Assembly: GCA_021399435.1 (NCBI GenBank)
Contig: JAJTUP010000075.1
Location: 62,001 to 126,000, forward strand
Length of the DNA stretch: 64,000 bases
DNA from: Diaporthe sp. PMI_573
Taxonomy: Eukaryota > Ascomycota > Sordariomycetes > Diaporthales > Diaporthaceae
Reading direction: 5' to 3'
Under the pieces are notes generated by a model, which was not told the origin of the DNA, did not search any database, and worked only from the letters and a program-made list of their open reading frames with translations. Position numbers and translations under genes: made by a program. Below are positions 22,099-33,106 of this stretch, one piece after another (position 1 is the stretch's first letter; the number at the start of each line of letters is the position of its first letter).

Positions 22099-22902
22099 TG
22101 TAAGAATCCTGGAACGGGTCGCAAGTAAAGTCAACAGTTATAGAAAGTCGAATACTGTCAAGGAAACATATCATTTATATAGAACCTTCTTAGAACCAAG
22201 ATCCGCATCAGTAAACGCTAGGAAACTAAATCATATTACACGTCATCGTTGTGCCAATATCGTAGTCTTCCGTTCAGGAAAAGGGCCGAGCGAGGCCTAT
22301 AAAGACTTCGGTCTTGGGTATCTGAAATTCTCCAAGGTCTTAGCTTTATACACTGCCTTTAAAGTATAAAAGTAACAATGCGACCTATAGTGATAATTCG
22401 ATTGATCTCTCTATCTGTATTGTTTGATCTTAGTACTTGCCATTGTGAGTTTCAATGGTCTTTAGTGCTGAGAGCTGGAACATTACTAAAGATACCTAGC
22501 AGTAATAGCGGGGGCAAGCAAAGAATGCTACCTTCCTTGCAATAAGCAGGGGGTCTGGAAGGGTCCCCGTGATATTGACTAGGTTTGAGCTCATTTGAGC
22601 TTAATGTATAAACAACAATTTCTAAAAACGATTTTCTACAATACGCCTAACGAAATCCTAGCGCAATGGAAGCAGGAAACACGACACAGAAAAGTAGTAG
22701 GAGACGAATGAAGGGCAGGAAAGAAGAAGCAGCATATTAGAGACAGGAAATAGGAAGCTTGACTAGTGTTGTGACGTGACAGTAATAAAAGGATTGTCAT
22801 CCCAGTGCTAGGTCGGGCCCTAGACACAAGGTCACAGATATCTGCCGAGACTCATAGCACCGCCATTGAATTGCCAGCTACCCACATTTTCTCCTAGCAG
22901 TG
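22099..22902. other. AT-rich intergenic stretch
   Basis: About 800 bases, visibly AT-rich, with long frames on the plus strand that mirror the UstYa promoter but show no family. No RNA gene is recognised. Confidence 0.45.
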
Positions 22903-23641
22903 ATGAACCGGCAACCCAGGGAAGTGATTGACCAGATTACAGATCAGTTGACGCTACCAGAGCGATGGCGTCTAAGGCAGGCTGGCATACCTCTTGGGGA
23001 GTCTAATATGAAACATTCTCGAATCTGGGGGACGATATTCAAAGACTCCACTCCGAGGCGCTATTGAACTGGGTGGTAACCCGGTCCTTGTGGGCCACGA
23101 CACTTACAAACTCTACAACAAAGAACTCGACAAACCTATCTCCCTCATTCTTCTTTCCATGGATTGGACTGGCAGGCTTTCATCCCATCACTCCGTGACG
23201 CGTCAAGGTTTGCTCCCGTACATGCAAGCTCATGAATACGACCCAGATCGGTATAAAGTGCGACTTCACGGCGCTGATATCACCATAAACATCCAAGAGT
23301 TTGTTACAGGATACAAATCGACCATTACCCCTGTTCTAGAACGCTTCATTGATGTGCGAAATTGCACAACAGCGGTCCTTTACTACAACGGGACCACAAA
23401 GCCGGTACATCATGATCTTCACTATAGGGAGGACGACCTATTTCCTTTACACACACCGGGGCTATATCGTATCGCATTTGCTTACTGTTTTTACCCGAAA
23501 TACAATTACCCGCTAAAATGGTCATTCAGCAAGTGCCAGGAGACCAAAGTCGATTCACACTCTCAAGCAAGCAATATAGCAAGCTCTTGGTCTTCCTCGG
23601 ACAGCCTCTTTCCTCCGGAGAAACTGGACTATGAGGAGTGA
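22903..23641 (+). pseudogene. F-box-like gene with a frame change
   Basis: From the ATG at 22903 the frame reads MNRQPREVIDQITDQLTLPE then RWRLRQAGIPLGES, which has the spacing of an F-box (start Q/LPxEVI..I...L, then a Leu/Arg-rich turn). This frame stops at about 23067. The next frame, open from around 23035, reads TPLRGAIELGGNPVLVGHDT and continues for about 200 residues to LDYEE at 23641. It includes TTAVLYYNGTTKPVHHDLHY and an aromatic C-terminal part that I do not recognise. A single-base change near 23035-23060, or a missed intron, separates the halves. F-box proteins bring substrates to SCF ubiquitin ligases; that role here is inference. Confidence 0.45.
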
Positions 23642-23848
23642 GTCCGAGTACCATTAGAATAGGGTTTGTACGAGGAGGGTAACGTAATAGCAGTCGCCGT
23701 GGTGTATTGAGTTGGGTCATGTCTGTGTTTGGCGTTGGCCTTATTCTTGTGTACTTCCTCTCGGCGGCAGCCTCTCCCACTAAATTCTGAACGTTATATG
23801 GGTTATTTTGAAGAGAGCTATTTTTTGCTTGAGCTACCGTTCCCAGCG

Positions 23849-24933
23849 TTAATCAATCACAATAGGACGCTTAAAGCTCGAACCAACACTGGGCCAGTAG
23901 ATCTGTTGCCTAATCCGTAACATGAACAGACGCTGATCGAGATCCTTGGCCCATTCATCACAGTCCCACTTCACCCAGTAGTCGACGAGGTTCCTCCACA
24001 CGGCTTGGGGCTTCGTCAAGTTCACATACACCACCATCCCTCCATTCTTCTTTACCTCTCTCGCGAAAAGTTTGGCCAATCGCTTCGGTCCGTCGAGCTC
24101 GAGCTTGGTGCCAACAATAAAGAGTAAATGTGGGTTTGCGGCCTGATCTCGTTGAATGATGTCCGCGATGTCTTCTCCAGATACGTGTTGTTGCTGACCG
24201 ATTCGAACGATATCCGGTAGAAGAATGCCGACTGCTACGCGACGTCTGCCTGCCGTCTCTCTGGCCGCAGAATACGCCATACATCGAGGGCAAGGAAGGT
24301 CAGCCTCTGCCCCGAATTCGAGCACGTAGGCCTCGAATGGAAAGATTTCGGAGCAATTTGAACAGCGCAGGAGGTGTAGTGAGCCGTGAAGCTGAACGCA
24401 CTCGACCTCTGGTCTGTTTAGGTCTGTCGTGAGCCCCGCCTTGGCTTCGAGCATATCGATGTTCTGGGTGTAACACCGGAGCAGCTTGCCTCTATCCGAG
24501 AGCTGTTTGAGAAATTCATGAAGCCTTGTAGGCTTGCTGGACCTTGCGAGTTGGTACAAGCTCAGGGCAGACTTTTGTAGCTGCTGTCTTGATGCCTCGT
24601 CACGCATGGCAGTCTCGCTGAAAAGCTCGCCTTTGGCGTATAGTCCTTCTGGCGAACGAAAGTCCTATGTTCTGTAAGCATGGCTCTTCAGGAGATACGG
24701 ACAATATGTACCGGGATTCCTGCAGCGGTGCTGATTCCAGCCCCTGTTATCACGATCGCTCTGTGGGATTGATTTACTGCACGAGCGATCAGGGAGAGCT
24801 CAAGCTGCGAGTTGGGATCAACGGAAGTCCACATATTTGGTGTGCGAGGTGTTGTGGTGGTGTTCAGCTGTGGGACGCTTCGAGGACGGGGAAGAAGATG
24901 GAGAATCTCCCCTCCTCGAATGGCCCTGACCAT
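23849..24933 (-). CDS. Sirtuin, NAD-dependent protein deacetylase (class I, Hst3/Hst4-like)
   Basis: Exon 1 is 24933-24712 (74 codons) and exon 2 is 24664-23849; the 47-base intron falls exactly inside the conserved GIP|DFRS motif; 345 aa. All core sirtuin parts are present: NAD site VITGAGISTAAGIP (61-74) and DFRSPEGLY, TQNID (140-144), catalytic His167 in VQLHGSLHLLRC, and two zinc pairs Cys175/178 and Cys199/202. The helix VGILLPDIVRIGQQQH stands where the family has the P-x-I-V segment. Hst3/Hst4-type enzymes remove acetyl groups from histone H3 (K56) and influence silencing and secondary metabolism. Assignment to that subgroup is my judgement from the zinc-finger spacing and the long insertion. 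The start at 24933 could alternatively be a later Met (residue 34). Confidence 0.88.
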
Positions 24934-25469
24934 GCTTTATATACGCAGACTCTCGCACTCCAACTCACCTTCTGGTTGCCTAGAGAATCCTCTCAAGAGG
25001 CACTGCCTGGTCGATGCAACCGCCCAGGGTCTCTTCGCCGTGGCCTTAAAGCGCATTGGCCATCGATCTTGACGCGAGCCACACACTCACTCAATTGGCC
25101 TGTCCAAGATATGGACGAGGACGGTGCTATGCACCTATCTCAGCGCCCCATTTATGTCCTCTAACACGTAGCCTTCCATCCTTCGGACCCAACAACCACG
25201 GCCATATCTCCAAGCGAGGCTGAAGGAAATGGGCCAAGGTGCCAGTGAAAACCTCAGCTCGGACCCGGATCCTTCCGAGTCGCTATATTGGCTCGGCAAG
25301 GACTGCCCAGTGCCCTTATTGCAGAAACGGCAAGCTATTGGCTGAGGCATGGTAAGGTGCCCGCCGCATGTCTATAAAAGGGTCACGCCTCCTACTGCTG
25401 TCCCGTGCCTCTGCCACTTCCCTCCCAGTCACAGCTTCTGCTCATCCTTCCCAGGTGCCCCCTTTCTGC

Positions 25470-25894
25470 ATGGCGCCCGTCTCAAAGACTCTTAGGCACA
25501 GCAGGTGCACTTTTCATCATGAGGTCCGTTACGAATCCGCGGACGGGATGCGAGCTTCCCACCTCAACTCCTTTTGGAGGCTACCAGTCTACATTGTGCG
25601 GCCGCCTGGGCGAAGAAATGTAGCAAACCGATGCCTTGTCCCGACGGCTCAGGCATTGCAGGCCTGGCCATTCGGACGCCTTCACGTCATTCCCAAGGGA
25701 GGTGTCCTTGCGCGCGGGTAGGCTACGGAGGCCCAACCCATCGTTGGTGCACCGGAGGCGTGCATCACCGGGGCGCACGACTGATGCGCAAGCGGAGTCC
25801 AGCGACTGCAGGATCGCCAACAAAGTCGTTACTTCTTCTGAGAGGGAAAATTCAGACACGCATTACCGACTTCTACAAACCAGTGAAGGGTTGA
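25470..25894 (+). pseudogene. Small gene remnant ending in a PCNA-binding (PIP-box) motif
   Basis: A TATAAAA box at about 25373 precedes an ATG at 25470 (MAPVSKTLRHSRC). Coding-like text then changes frame more than once: TNPRTGCELPTSTPFGGYQS in one frame, and a Ser/Pro/Lys-rich end in another. The final frame closes with SPTKSLLLLRGKIQTRITDF followed by YKPVKG and a stop at 25894. QTRITDFY fits the PIP-box rule Q-x-x-[ILM]-x-x-[FY]-[FY] at the very C-terminus, flanked by basic residues. PIP boxes bind the sliding clamp PCNA in replication and repair proteins. Either short introns join the frames or single-base losses have broken the gene; I cannot decide. The PIP box itself is clear. Confidence 0.45.
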
Positions 25895-26061
25895 GACTTC
25901 GAGAAGAAGGCATCACGATTTGCTTGGAATTCATGAGGCACCTGGGGGAGGCACAGCGGGCCCGATGAGACCTCGGCGATGATCGGGCTGACACAGGTTG
26001 CCATCGGTGTCGGACGAGAACAACTAGTAGACCTAATACATTCTAGATTTGATGAATCTCC

Positions 26062-27909
26062 TCAGTACCCAGAGAAATCTTCATCCTCCTGGCGAACAGC
26101 GGGACCGAGAGGATGATGATATACTCGCATGTGTATGTGGTCGAGTGCCGAGATAATGTGATCCTCCACAAAGCGAGGGAACTGGTCTTGAACTGTGGCA
26201 AGGGCCTCTTCATCTGGGCATACACCCTCGTCAGGGCTGCCAAGGAAGCATATATAAGACCAGGCTGCTCGTTCCAACTGCCTGTCGTATTCTTTCTGGC
26301 TCCACCCGTCTGGTGCAGGGCACTGTACGCCGAGGAATCCATCTTCTCCTATCTGCGGTGGCGGTTTGTTTGTTGGGTTGTTAAACGCATCCAAAATGTT
26401 TCGTGCCTGTGACGGGAGCTCCTTCCTCACGCGCTTGGTTGTCCGGCCTAGGGCTTTCACCTCGCGGGCACAAGCTTCGACGCCTGACTTCATCGTGTCC
26501 AGTACAGAACGCATCTGATCGTCACGTCTCTCTGCCTCCTGTCTCAGTGCCTCCATGTCTGCCCTTAATCCACTCTTGAGACCTTCGAAATCCATCTTCA
26601 GACTGCTACTGTATGTCCGCAGCTGTCCTAGTTCTGCGTTGAAACCATCAGACCTCAACTTTAGCTTGGACTCTACAGCACCAAGCCTGATGTTAATTTT
26701 ACCGCACATAGACCTGATCGTACTGTTCTGTGACGCACTTTCGGTCAGAAGGCTTGTCGCTGTCGAGACCATTTCTTTGAGGCCCCCGAACCCTGTTTGC
26801 ACCTCATCTCTAAGCTGGCTTCTGTCCGTCATGAGCTCCTCCAGATCCAATCTTGGCTTCTTAGAATTCCTGCCGTTGCCACCCAGTCTCCGCTTCCCAG
26901 GGATATATGCGCTCCCAGCGAACGCGTTCGGCTTGTGCATAGCCGGTGCGCTCTCTGAGTCTATCGCCAGAGGGTTTAGACTAACAGGTGCATTGCTCGG
27001 CCCCCGCACAGGGGGCGAGGGCGCGGCGCTTGTTCTTACCTCCGTGGCGTGACTGGTCAATTGCCGTGGTGTGGCCGGTCTCTCTTCCATGGAGCCAGCC
27101 GGCACTGTCACCGGGCTGGGGAGCAGCCTGGTCAGCACGCAGCCGCGGAAAAGGATAGAGAGACCCCGGTGCTTGTCCAAAATATTGCCGGCTGTCTCGG
27201 CGACGAAGTTGGTCGGCAGGGCCAGTGTACAGGTGGACATAGGCCTCAGACTATCCAGCTCGACCGGAGAAGGGCGGTTAAACCCTTTCTCATAGGCTGT
27301 GCGCTGAGAGGGAGTGAGCACGTCCTGGTAGTTTGCCCCTGGCAGCAGGAGACCCCGCAACTGCCAGTTTGTGAGCTTCAGGTAATCAACTGTTCTATGT
27401 CTTAGAATAGCACTAGTGGTGTTCTGCAGGCCACGGATAACCTTGTCAGGTAGATCTCTGAGGTCCCTGATAATAGCATTGGTGCGGCTGGTCTCGAAGT
27501 CGACGGCGATCTCCAAGTGTGACTTGTAGGGTGAGTCAAGGGCAAGCGATGAGAGAACGCGGCTCTGTACCTCTGTGGTCTGCTTAACGAAGCTTGCTGC
27601 ATTCTCACACGAGAGCGTGGCGAGGCGGATGAACTCCTCATTTGCCTGCTCAAATGCACGCCACCCCAGAAGTAGCTGCATCTTTCGCAAGGCAGTACGC
27701 ATATCGGGCAAGGAGGAACCCGGAATGCCCCCTTCCATATCCACCAGCATGTACGCGGCTGCCACGTCCGATGTTGTCGCACCAAGACTGCGTAGTCTCT
27801 GCAGACTCTGCATGAAGAGCTCACGCACAATTTGTTGATCGATCTCGTCGTGGGTGCTCTCAACTCTCAACCCGGCCCTCCCAGTACGTGCACCAGGTGT
27901 GAAGGACAT
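26062..27909 (-). CDS. Coiled-coil protein of unknown family, 615 aa
   Basis: A single uninterrupted exon from ATG at 27909. Residues 1-270 are helical with conserved-looking segments (VRELFMQSLQRLRSLGATTS, SCENAASFVKQTTEVQSRVL). A Pro/Ser/Thr-rich linker lies around 270-340 and contains a basic patch (GKRRLGGNGRNSKKPRLD) that fits a nuclear localisation signal. A long coiled coil runs about 355-490 (LRADMEALRQEAERRDDQMR, MKSGVEACAREVKALGRTTK). The last 100 residues form a separate acidic-aromatic module (GWSQKEYDRQLERAAWSYIC). No enzyme motif is seen. The intact length in a zone full of broken genes suggests it is still under selection. Confidence 0.65.
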   Translation of the reverse strand: MSFTPGARTGRAGLRVESTHDEIDQQIVRELFMQSLQRLRSLGATTSDVAAAYMLVDMEGGIPGSSLPDMRTALRKMQLLLGWRAFEQANEEFIRLATLSCENAASFVKQTTEVQSRVLSSLALDSPYKSHLEIAVDFETSRTNAIIRDLRDLPDKVIRGLQNTTSAILRHRTVDYLKLTNWQLRGLLLPGANYQDVLTPSQRTAYEKGFNRPSPVELDSLRPMSTCTLALPTNFVAETAGNILDKHRGLSILFRGCVLTRLLPSPVTVPAGSMEERPATPRQLTSHATEVRTSAAPSPPVRGPSNAPVSLNPLAIDSESAPAMHKPNAFAGSAYIPGKRRLGGNGRNSKKPRLDLEELMTDRSQLRDEVQTGFGGLKEMVSTATSLLTESASQNSTIRSMCGKINIRLGAVESKLKLRSDGFNAELGQLRTYSSSLKMDFEGLKSGLRADMEALRQEAERRDDQMRSVLDTMKSGVEACAREVKALGRTTKRVRKELPSQARNILDAFNNPTNKPPPQIGEDGFLGVQCPAPDGWSQKEYDRQLERAAWSYICFLGSPDEGVCPDEEALATVQDQFPRFVEDHIISALDHIHMRVYHHPLGPAVRQEDEDFSGY

Positions 27910-29833
27910 GGATTGGAACCTGTGTTGCTTCGAAGCCGAGCTTCTCGAGTAGCCATCGGACGAGTCCTTTCTCGTGCCTATCAGAAGTGATCCCTCTGAT
28001 CCAGCAGCAGGACACGCACTACCCGCTGACAGTCGTGATGACGCCTGACGACTTCGTCGGGATGGAGCTATCGCAAGGGTAGCTGCCTATGCAAACGCAT
28101 TGGTAGTAAGAGTGGCGGGGACACTGAGCACGGTGATCTTGGCCAAGATCTCGGGAGCAAATTCAACTGTGTTGCTGAATCCCTTCATTGTCGTTCCGCG
28201 TGATAGGCGTCGGTCCTCCGACACAAGGCCCACAGGTTAAGTCACCTCTCTCTCTGACCCATAGGCTGTGGCGGGAATGGTACAAAAGCGCAAGCGCGCA
28301 CTCAGTAGGCACGCTGACGCCGAGAGAAATGGGCGTAAGCACTGCGCAGTGGGGCCTGGCCGCGCGGGGGAAGTACATGCCAAGGGAACACAAGGTACCT
28401 GGCCAGACGGCGGCGGTGGCGCTACAGGTACATCGTGGCTGCGCTGCAGATTACTGCATTAGGCAACCAGCATAGGACCCACAGGGTTGCCTGATTAGAC
28501 ACCCGTGGCAGGAATAATATAAACTTATAGCTTTATTATTACTAAGTTATATATTAAGTCCTGCTGTTAAGTTAGTTTTATTAATATTAACTAGAAGGTC
28601 TGGTTTTAATAATATACTTAACTTAAGTGTAAAGTTTAGGCTGGCAATTAATTAATCTTTTACTTTAGTATATTGTTACGGGGTGCAGTGTTTTACGTAG
28701 CTAGTGCGATGAATTTTTCTTGGCCGTCCGTACTATAAGTACCGGACAAGCTTCTGCCCCTCTCGAGGGCCGAAGCAACAATTTTCAACTCATTCTTCTA
28801 TTATTATTATTTGATAACCTGTGACATCGTCTGATCAGAACCCAATCACTGCTTTTATCGCCTTCGTGGCCCTTCCGGCCCTTTTTCATTATCTCTTCTT
28901 TCTTCGCGTTGGAGCCCTCTAGCAGTTTTCTCTCTCTCTCGCCCAGAGGGGCCAGCAGAACGCACACCTATGCTCGGCTTGGTGTCCCGTTTTTAATATA
29001 TTAAAGCCGCCGTTATTAGTAACTTTAGCGAGCATTAAGGCCTTTAGAAATAAAGTGTAGAATGCTTGGTCTATTAAAATATATGGTTTGTTTAAGTAAG
29101 CAATACGCCCTCTATATATATCCGACTAACACGGGACAATGGATATTCCGTATTAATAATACCATAGTGTAGAATACTCCCACAAGGACAACACCAGTCT
29201 GACCTGAGGGACCAATCTGTTCTTATATCCACGCTTTATGACACGTGCTAAAGCACGTGGCCCAACAGCCAATGGGTACGACATGGTTCCTTATGCTGAA
29301 AGCAGGCGTCCCAAACGTTCGCCGTCAATAACAACCTTCTGCCCTGGAGGGGGGGATTTTACTTTACAATTCCATACCCTTTCGTTAACTTATTCTTCTC
29401 AAGGTCCCTCTATTGTAGGTGGTGAGTCAATTAATATAATTGGTCGGTTTAGGGGCTTTTGTCAACTCGGCTGCTTCTTGCCTGTTTCACTTTGGAGGTT
29501 GTCTAACACCCGTTCGGCTGGGTTTCCTATACAACAGGTATTACCTCAACTTTCTATTCACTTTCGCCACGGTTTTCCGGTTAACGTCTGAATGGCGTCA
29601 CAATTAGAAGGCAGCGGCAGCTACGCTCATATAGCCCCATTAAATTCACTTTTTTGCGCCGCTGTCAATAGCGAGGGCTTCTCTCGCAACTATATTTAAA
29701 CCCTCTTCTCCCACCACTGCTTGACGGTCAAGATTCCCTTAAACAACAACCACACTCTCTTGTCTTCTCAGCTGCCTGTTAGACTCTGTCTGTCTCTTCA
29801 CCTTCTTGTTGCGTCTGTTCTCTCTTTTTGACA
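27910..29833. other. Long gene-free stretch, AT-rich in the middle
   Basis: Nearly 1.9 kb without a supportable gene. From about 28510 to 28680 and 28985 to 29170 the DNA is strongly AT-rich with many TAATA/TTAAT words, as left by RIP. The last 150 bases before 29834 are pyrimidine-rich (CTCTTGTCTTCTCAGCTG...), the usual leader of an expressed filamentous-fungal gene, and belong to the J-domain gene. TATATTTAAA at about 29690 could be its core promoter. Confidence 0.5.
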
Positions 29834-30627
29834 ATGCCTTTCGTCGACCACTTCGTGTCTCTGGGCATCGACTACACTTCAGACATCACGGTCATCAGAA
29901 AGGCCTGGTGTCGCGCCTGTCTTGCGAGCCACCCTGATCGTCCTGGCGGAAGCGTCGAGAAGCAACAAGCCGTCAACACTGCTTGGGAGGTCCTGGGTGA
30001 CGAGAATCATCGCACTTTCTACCTAGCCGGCTACCGTCGCGTTCACCCGGCCACCACAGCCACTTCTTCTTCGTCGGCCCCGCGTCCCGACCCTGCTTTC
30101 TCGACGCCTCGAGCCTCGCGTCCCTACGCTCAAACAAACTCGTCCTCGTCCAAGACAAGTAAGTCTTATACTCTCCAGGTGCCTCGTTTCAGCTGCTCAG
30201 TTGATCATATCACTAACCATGTTTAGACCCCTCTGCTGGTCGTGGCTCTTCCTCAAAGCGGCCGTTCGACATAGACTCTGATTCTGAGTGGGAGCAGTGG
30301 CCACCCTCTGCGGCTGGGATGGACAGCGATGACGATTTCGAGGAAATTTCTCCTGAGGCGTTTTCAAACCGTGCAAAGGGCACAGGAAAAGGCAATGCAA
30401 CCGAGCCGCCCAAGAAGAAGCGGAAGCAGTTTGCGCCTCCTCTTGCGCCTGTTCCTGACCCTGACGACATGAAGGCCGACGTCCTGGATGCTCTGGTGGA
30501 GTACGCCGGTCGCTTCGCGACAGCGGCTGAGAAGGAGCGGATTCGTGGAGCTTTGATGGCGGGGGATTCTGGTCCGGGTCGCGTGGTTGGGGTCATCCGT
30601 CGTGTTATGCGGGACAGCCGCAGGTAA
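29834..30627 (+). CDS. J-domain (DnaJ-like) protein with nuclear localisation signal
   Basis: Exon 1 is 29834-30158 and exon 2 is 30227-30627; the 68-base intron has GTAAGT, a CACTAAC branch and TTTAG; 241 aa. The N-terminal 60 residues form a J domain: VDHFVSLGIDYTSDITVIRK, then the diagnostic HPD in ASHPDRPGG, then AVNTAWEVLGDENHRTFYLA. J domains stimulate Hsp70 ATPase. A Ser-rich linker follows, then an acidic stretch (DIDSDSEWEQW, DSDDDFEEIS) and the classical nuclear signal PPKKKRKQ. The C-terminal segment (DVLDALVEYAGRFATAAEKE) is helical. The clean leader and splice sites suggest an active gene. The client is unknown; nuclear location is inferred from the signal. Confidence 0.75.
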
Positions 30628-32290
30628 CGTCTATCTGTGGTTGAGTGTTTGGTGTCCTTGTGTTCTCCTTGGGGGAGATTGACTTTTGAGAATCTTGGAA
30701 CTTTTTGTTTGGCCTAGTAATTCAAACCGTCTTCGTAGGCTCTTTTTAGCCTTCCATATCTTCGTATCTGTTGTGGCGTTATGGCCTCTTCTCTTACAAG
30801 TCGGTGTCTACGCCAAAAAATCCTTATATAATAGCGCTGAATTGTCTATGTGCCGTAGTAGAATTTGGCTTTAAGCCATGCATTAGGTGGCGAGTAGGTG
30901 GTTTCGTTTTTAATCCGTGTACGTACGTTTCTTAAGCAGTATGTAGGCGGTCCCTTCATACAGTGGTAAACGCTTAAACACCGGTGGCGGGTAGTTAGGG
31001 CACAAAAAGAGCTTCCACCGCTGTAATTGGCTGCTTAGTAAACGGTGGCCCTCTATGGTAATAGCCTTATTTTGCCTATTTGAATAGTTAGAGGGCATGG
31101 GCAATGGCGTGGCGTGGATATAAGGGCAAAATGTTAAGATACCGGTTTCTGGTATGGTTTTGGTGGAGCGGGCGAATGGATTATACACGTGCCAGAAGGG
31201 GTGACACACTGCTTCGGACTGGCAGTGGTATTATACATATTACTACAGCAATATGCCGAGAGTTTCAATAATAGCCAAATCTAATGACAGCGACCATAAA
31301 ATATGCGGTCCGCAGCGGACCGCATTCTTTAAGTTATCTCAAAAGCTTAGATGTCCTCGGCCAGGCCTGCGGCCTGGCTGTCACACGCGTAATATTAAGG
31401 CGCAGACTCCCCACCCATTTTGAGGTTATATGAGGCTTCCTTATTTGCCTACAAATTGAAAATGCACAAACAGAGATGACCTCGATATGTCTCGGTTGTA
31501 CAAATATCTCAGGATCTACAACTTACCTATGAATATTATTAATGAATGCCCTTACTCAAATGATGTCGAGAAGAAGCTCAGGCACGGATGAATCTCACGC
31601 TCAACGTGAGACGCGCGAAATCACCACAAAAGTCTTTCGAGGCATCTCAACTAAGTCCTTACAGCTTATAACTAAAGGGCACAAATGAGCGGCGACATGT
31701 GCTGACTATAGGTGGCTGGGGACTTCTCAATTTCTCCCAGCCGGCGCCACTCAGTGATTAGACGCTGATCGCGTCCAAATACTACCACCAGCATGTAGTA
31801 TTGCCAAGTGTAAGGTTGGTGACATATCAGGCTTATTTCGAGACGTGACCCGAAAGGTTGTTCTGATCTGGTGGCTGGGGGAGAGTAAGCCCGAGGCCTG
31901 GGTCCTAGAGCAGCTGAATGGGCTGAAGAACCTCGATTCAAATAACGTCAGTTTTCAATCCCTCCAAGTACTGGACATGACTAACACTACATAGAGCTTC
32001 TTGAACGTTTGTTTACTTTATCCTACAGAGCGGGCAGATGGTGATGATCCGTTTAAGTGTGGAAACTATTGGAGATGTGAATACGGCAAATCGGACACAA
32101 ATGAGACTTATCAATTCATTAAAGACACCATAAATATGCACGCATTATCGCCAGGAACTAACATTGTAGTAGGTATGGAGGTAATCCCTTGCCCCTGTTT
32201 CATTCTGACCCTGAGTATTCTAACATTATCAAGCATCTGGCGACAAAGCGTTTCTAGAGTCCACAAGAGAGATAGCCATTGATCTCACCA
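30628..32290. other. Gene-poor stretch containing palindromes
   Basis: No intact gene. It contains a perfect hairpin at 31305-31323 (GCGGTCCGC-A-GCGGACCGC), a one-armed copy of the GCAGACTCCCCACC repeat at 31402-31415, and a smaller inverted repeat CCAGGCCTGCGGCCTGG near 31360-31377. Around 32033-32175 a piece on the plus strand (GDDPFKCGNYWRCEYGKSD) flanked by a CCTACAG acceptor and a GTATGG donor could be a stray exon. Confidence 0.45.
31305..31323. repeat. Short GC palindrome, family A
   Basis: Reads GCGGTCCGCAGCGGACCGC, a 9-base stem around one A. Near-identical copies sit at 44460-44480 and 48988-49006. It stands out in an AT-rich surround. Confidence 0.75.
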
Positions 32291-32632
32291 TCAAAAAGCG
32301 GGTAATTCCTGCGCCTGCAGGTGCTCCAGATATGGAAGCTGAAACGTGTCGCAGTCGCGCCAGTAGCCCTCAAAAGGGAGGAGATCGACCGGCATCCACA
32401 TCTTCTGCTTGGGTTTGGCCACCGCCCTCTGTCGCATCGGCTGCCGTAGGAGCCGCAAGAGCCCGCACAGCGACGCCCCTAGCGACAGCTCCATTATTTC
32501 TTGCGCGTTCCAGAGCACCAGCCGGCGGAAGCCGGGCAGGCCGGGCCCCACGATGATGTTGTTGCCGCCGCAGCGCAGATTGTGTGGCGCCGTGGGCCAA
32601 GCGTCCGCGCTGGCAACGTCGCCTCGCCGCAT
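32291..32632 (-). CDS. GC-rich coding-like fragment, unrecognised
   Basis: A minus-strand frame with protein-like composition and much higher GC than its flanks: NNIIVGPGLPGFRRLVLWNA, QEIMELSLGASLCGLLRLLR, MWMPVDLLPFEGYWRDCD. It has no clear start or splice context, and the high-GC island ends abruptly at about 32640. It may be one exon of a larger gene or a transferred fragment. No family is recognised. Confidence 0.3.
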   Translation of the reverse strand: MRRGDVASADAWPTAPHNLRCGGNNIIVGPGLPGFRRLVLWNAQEIMELSLGASLCGLLRLLRQPMRQRAVAKPKQKMWMPVDLLPFEGYWRDCDTFQLPYLEHLQAQELPAF

Positions 32633-33106
32633 CGAAATCTTATATATAAGGTTTATTAAAGCCTGTTCCCTCCCCTTTCGGCTCGTGGAATGTCCAGAGT
32701 TCCGAGCACTCTTGGCCTACATTAATGACGATGTCGACACTTGGCTGCCAGATATACACGTTAAGATATCCGACGTGATAAGTATAGGTACTTACACAAA
32801 ATTTTAAGCACGCTAAGCGAGGCGGCCTTTCGTCAGTATACGCGTCTCTCTCTGGTTACACCGCATGTCGGCAGCAGTTACATATTTTGCGTGGGGAGGT
32901 TACTAGGAGCCTCCTGGCGAACGGAATCGAGGGCGCTTTGGACCATGTATGATAAGGTCATACTCCGTCGGGGTGGCTGGGCGTTTCCTACCCCTCGTGG
33001 GGTCAATTCTATTATCTCTTGTAAGTAGGCTGCTTTGGGTACTATGTTTATTCGATACCGGGGAGGGCAACGTATTTCACACACGGGAAGCGGCGAGACA
33101 CGACAC

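Noticed and set aside
21980..22369. 129-codon plus-strand frame over the UstYa start
   Set aside because: It overlaps the signal-anchor exon of the UstYa-like gene antisense and has no recognisable features.
24667..25164. 165-codon plus-strand frame opposite sirtuin exon 1
   Set aside because: It is the antisense of a well supported catalytic exon and promoter.
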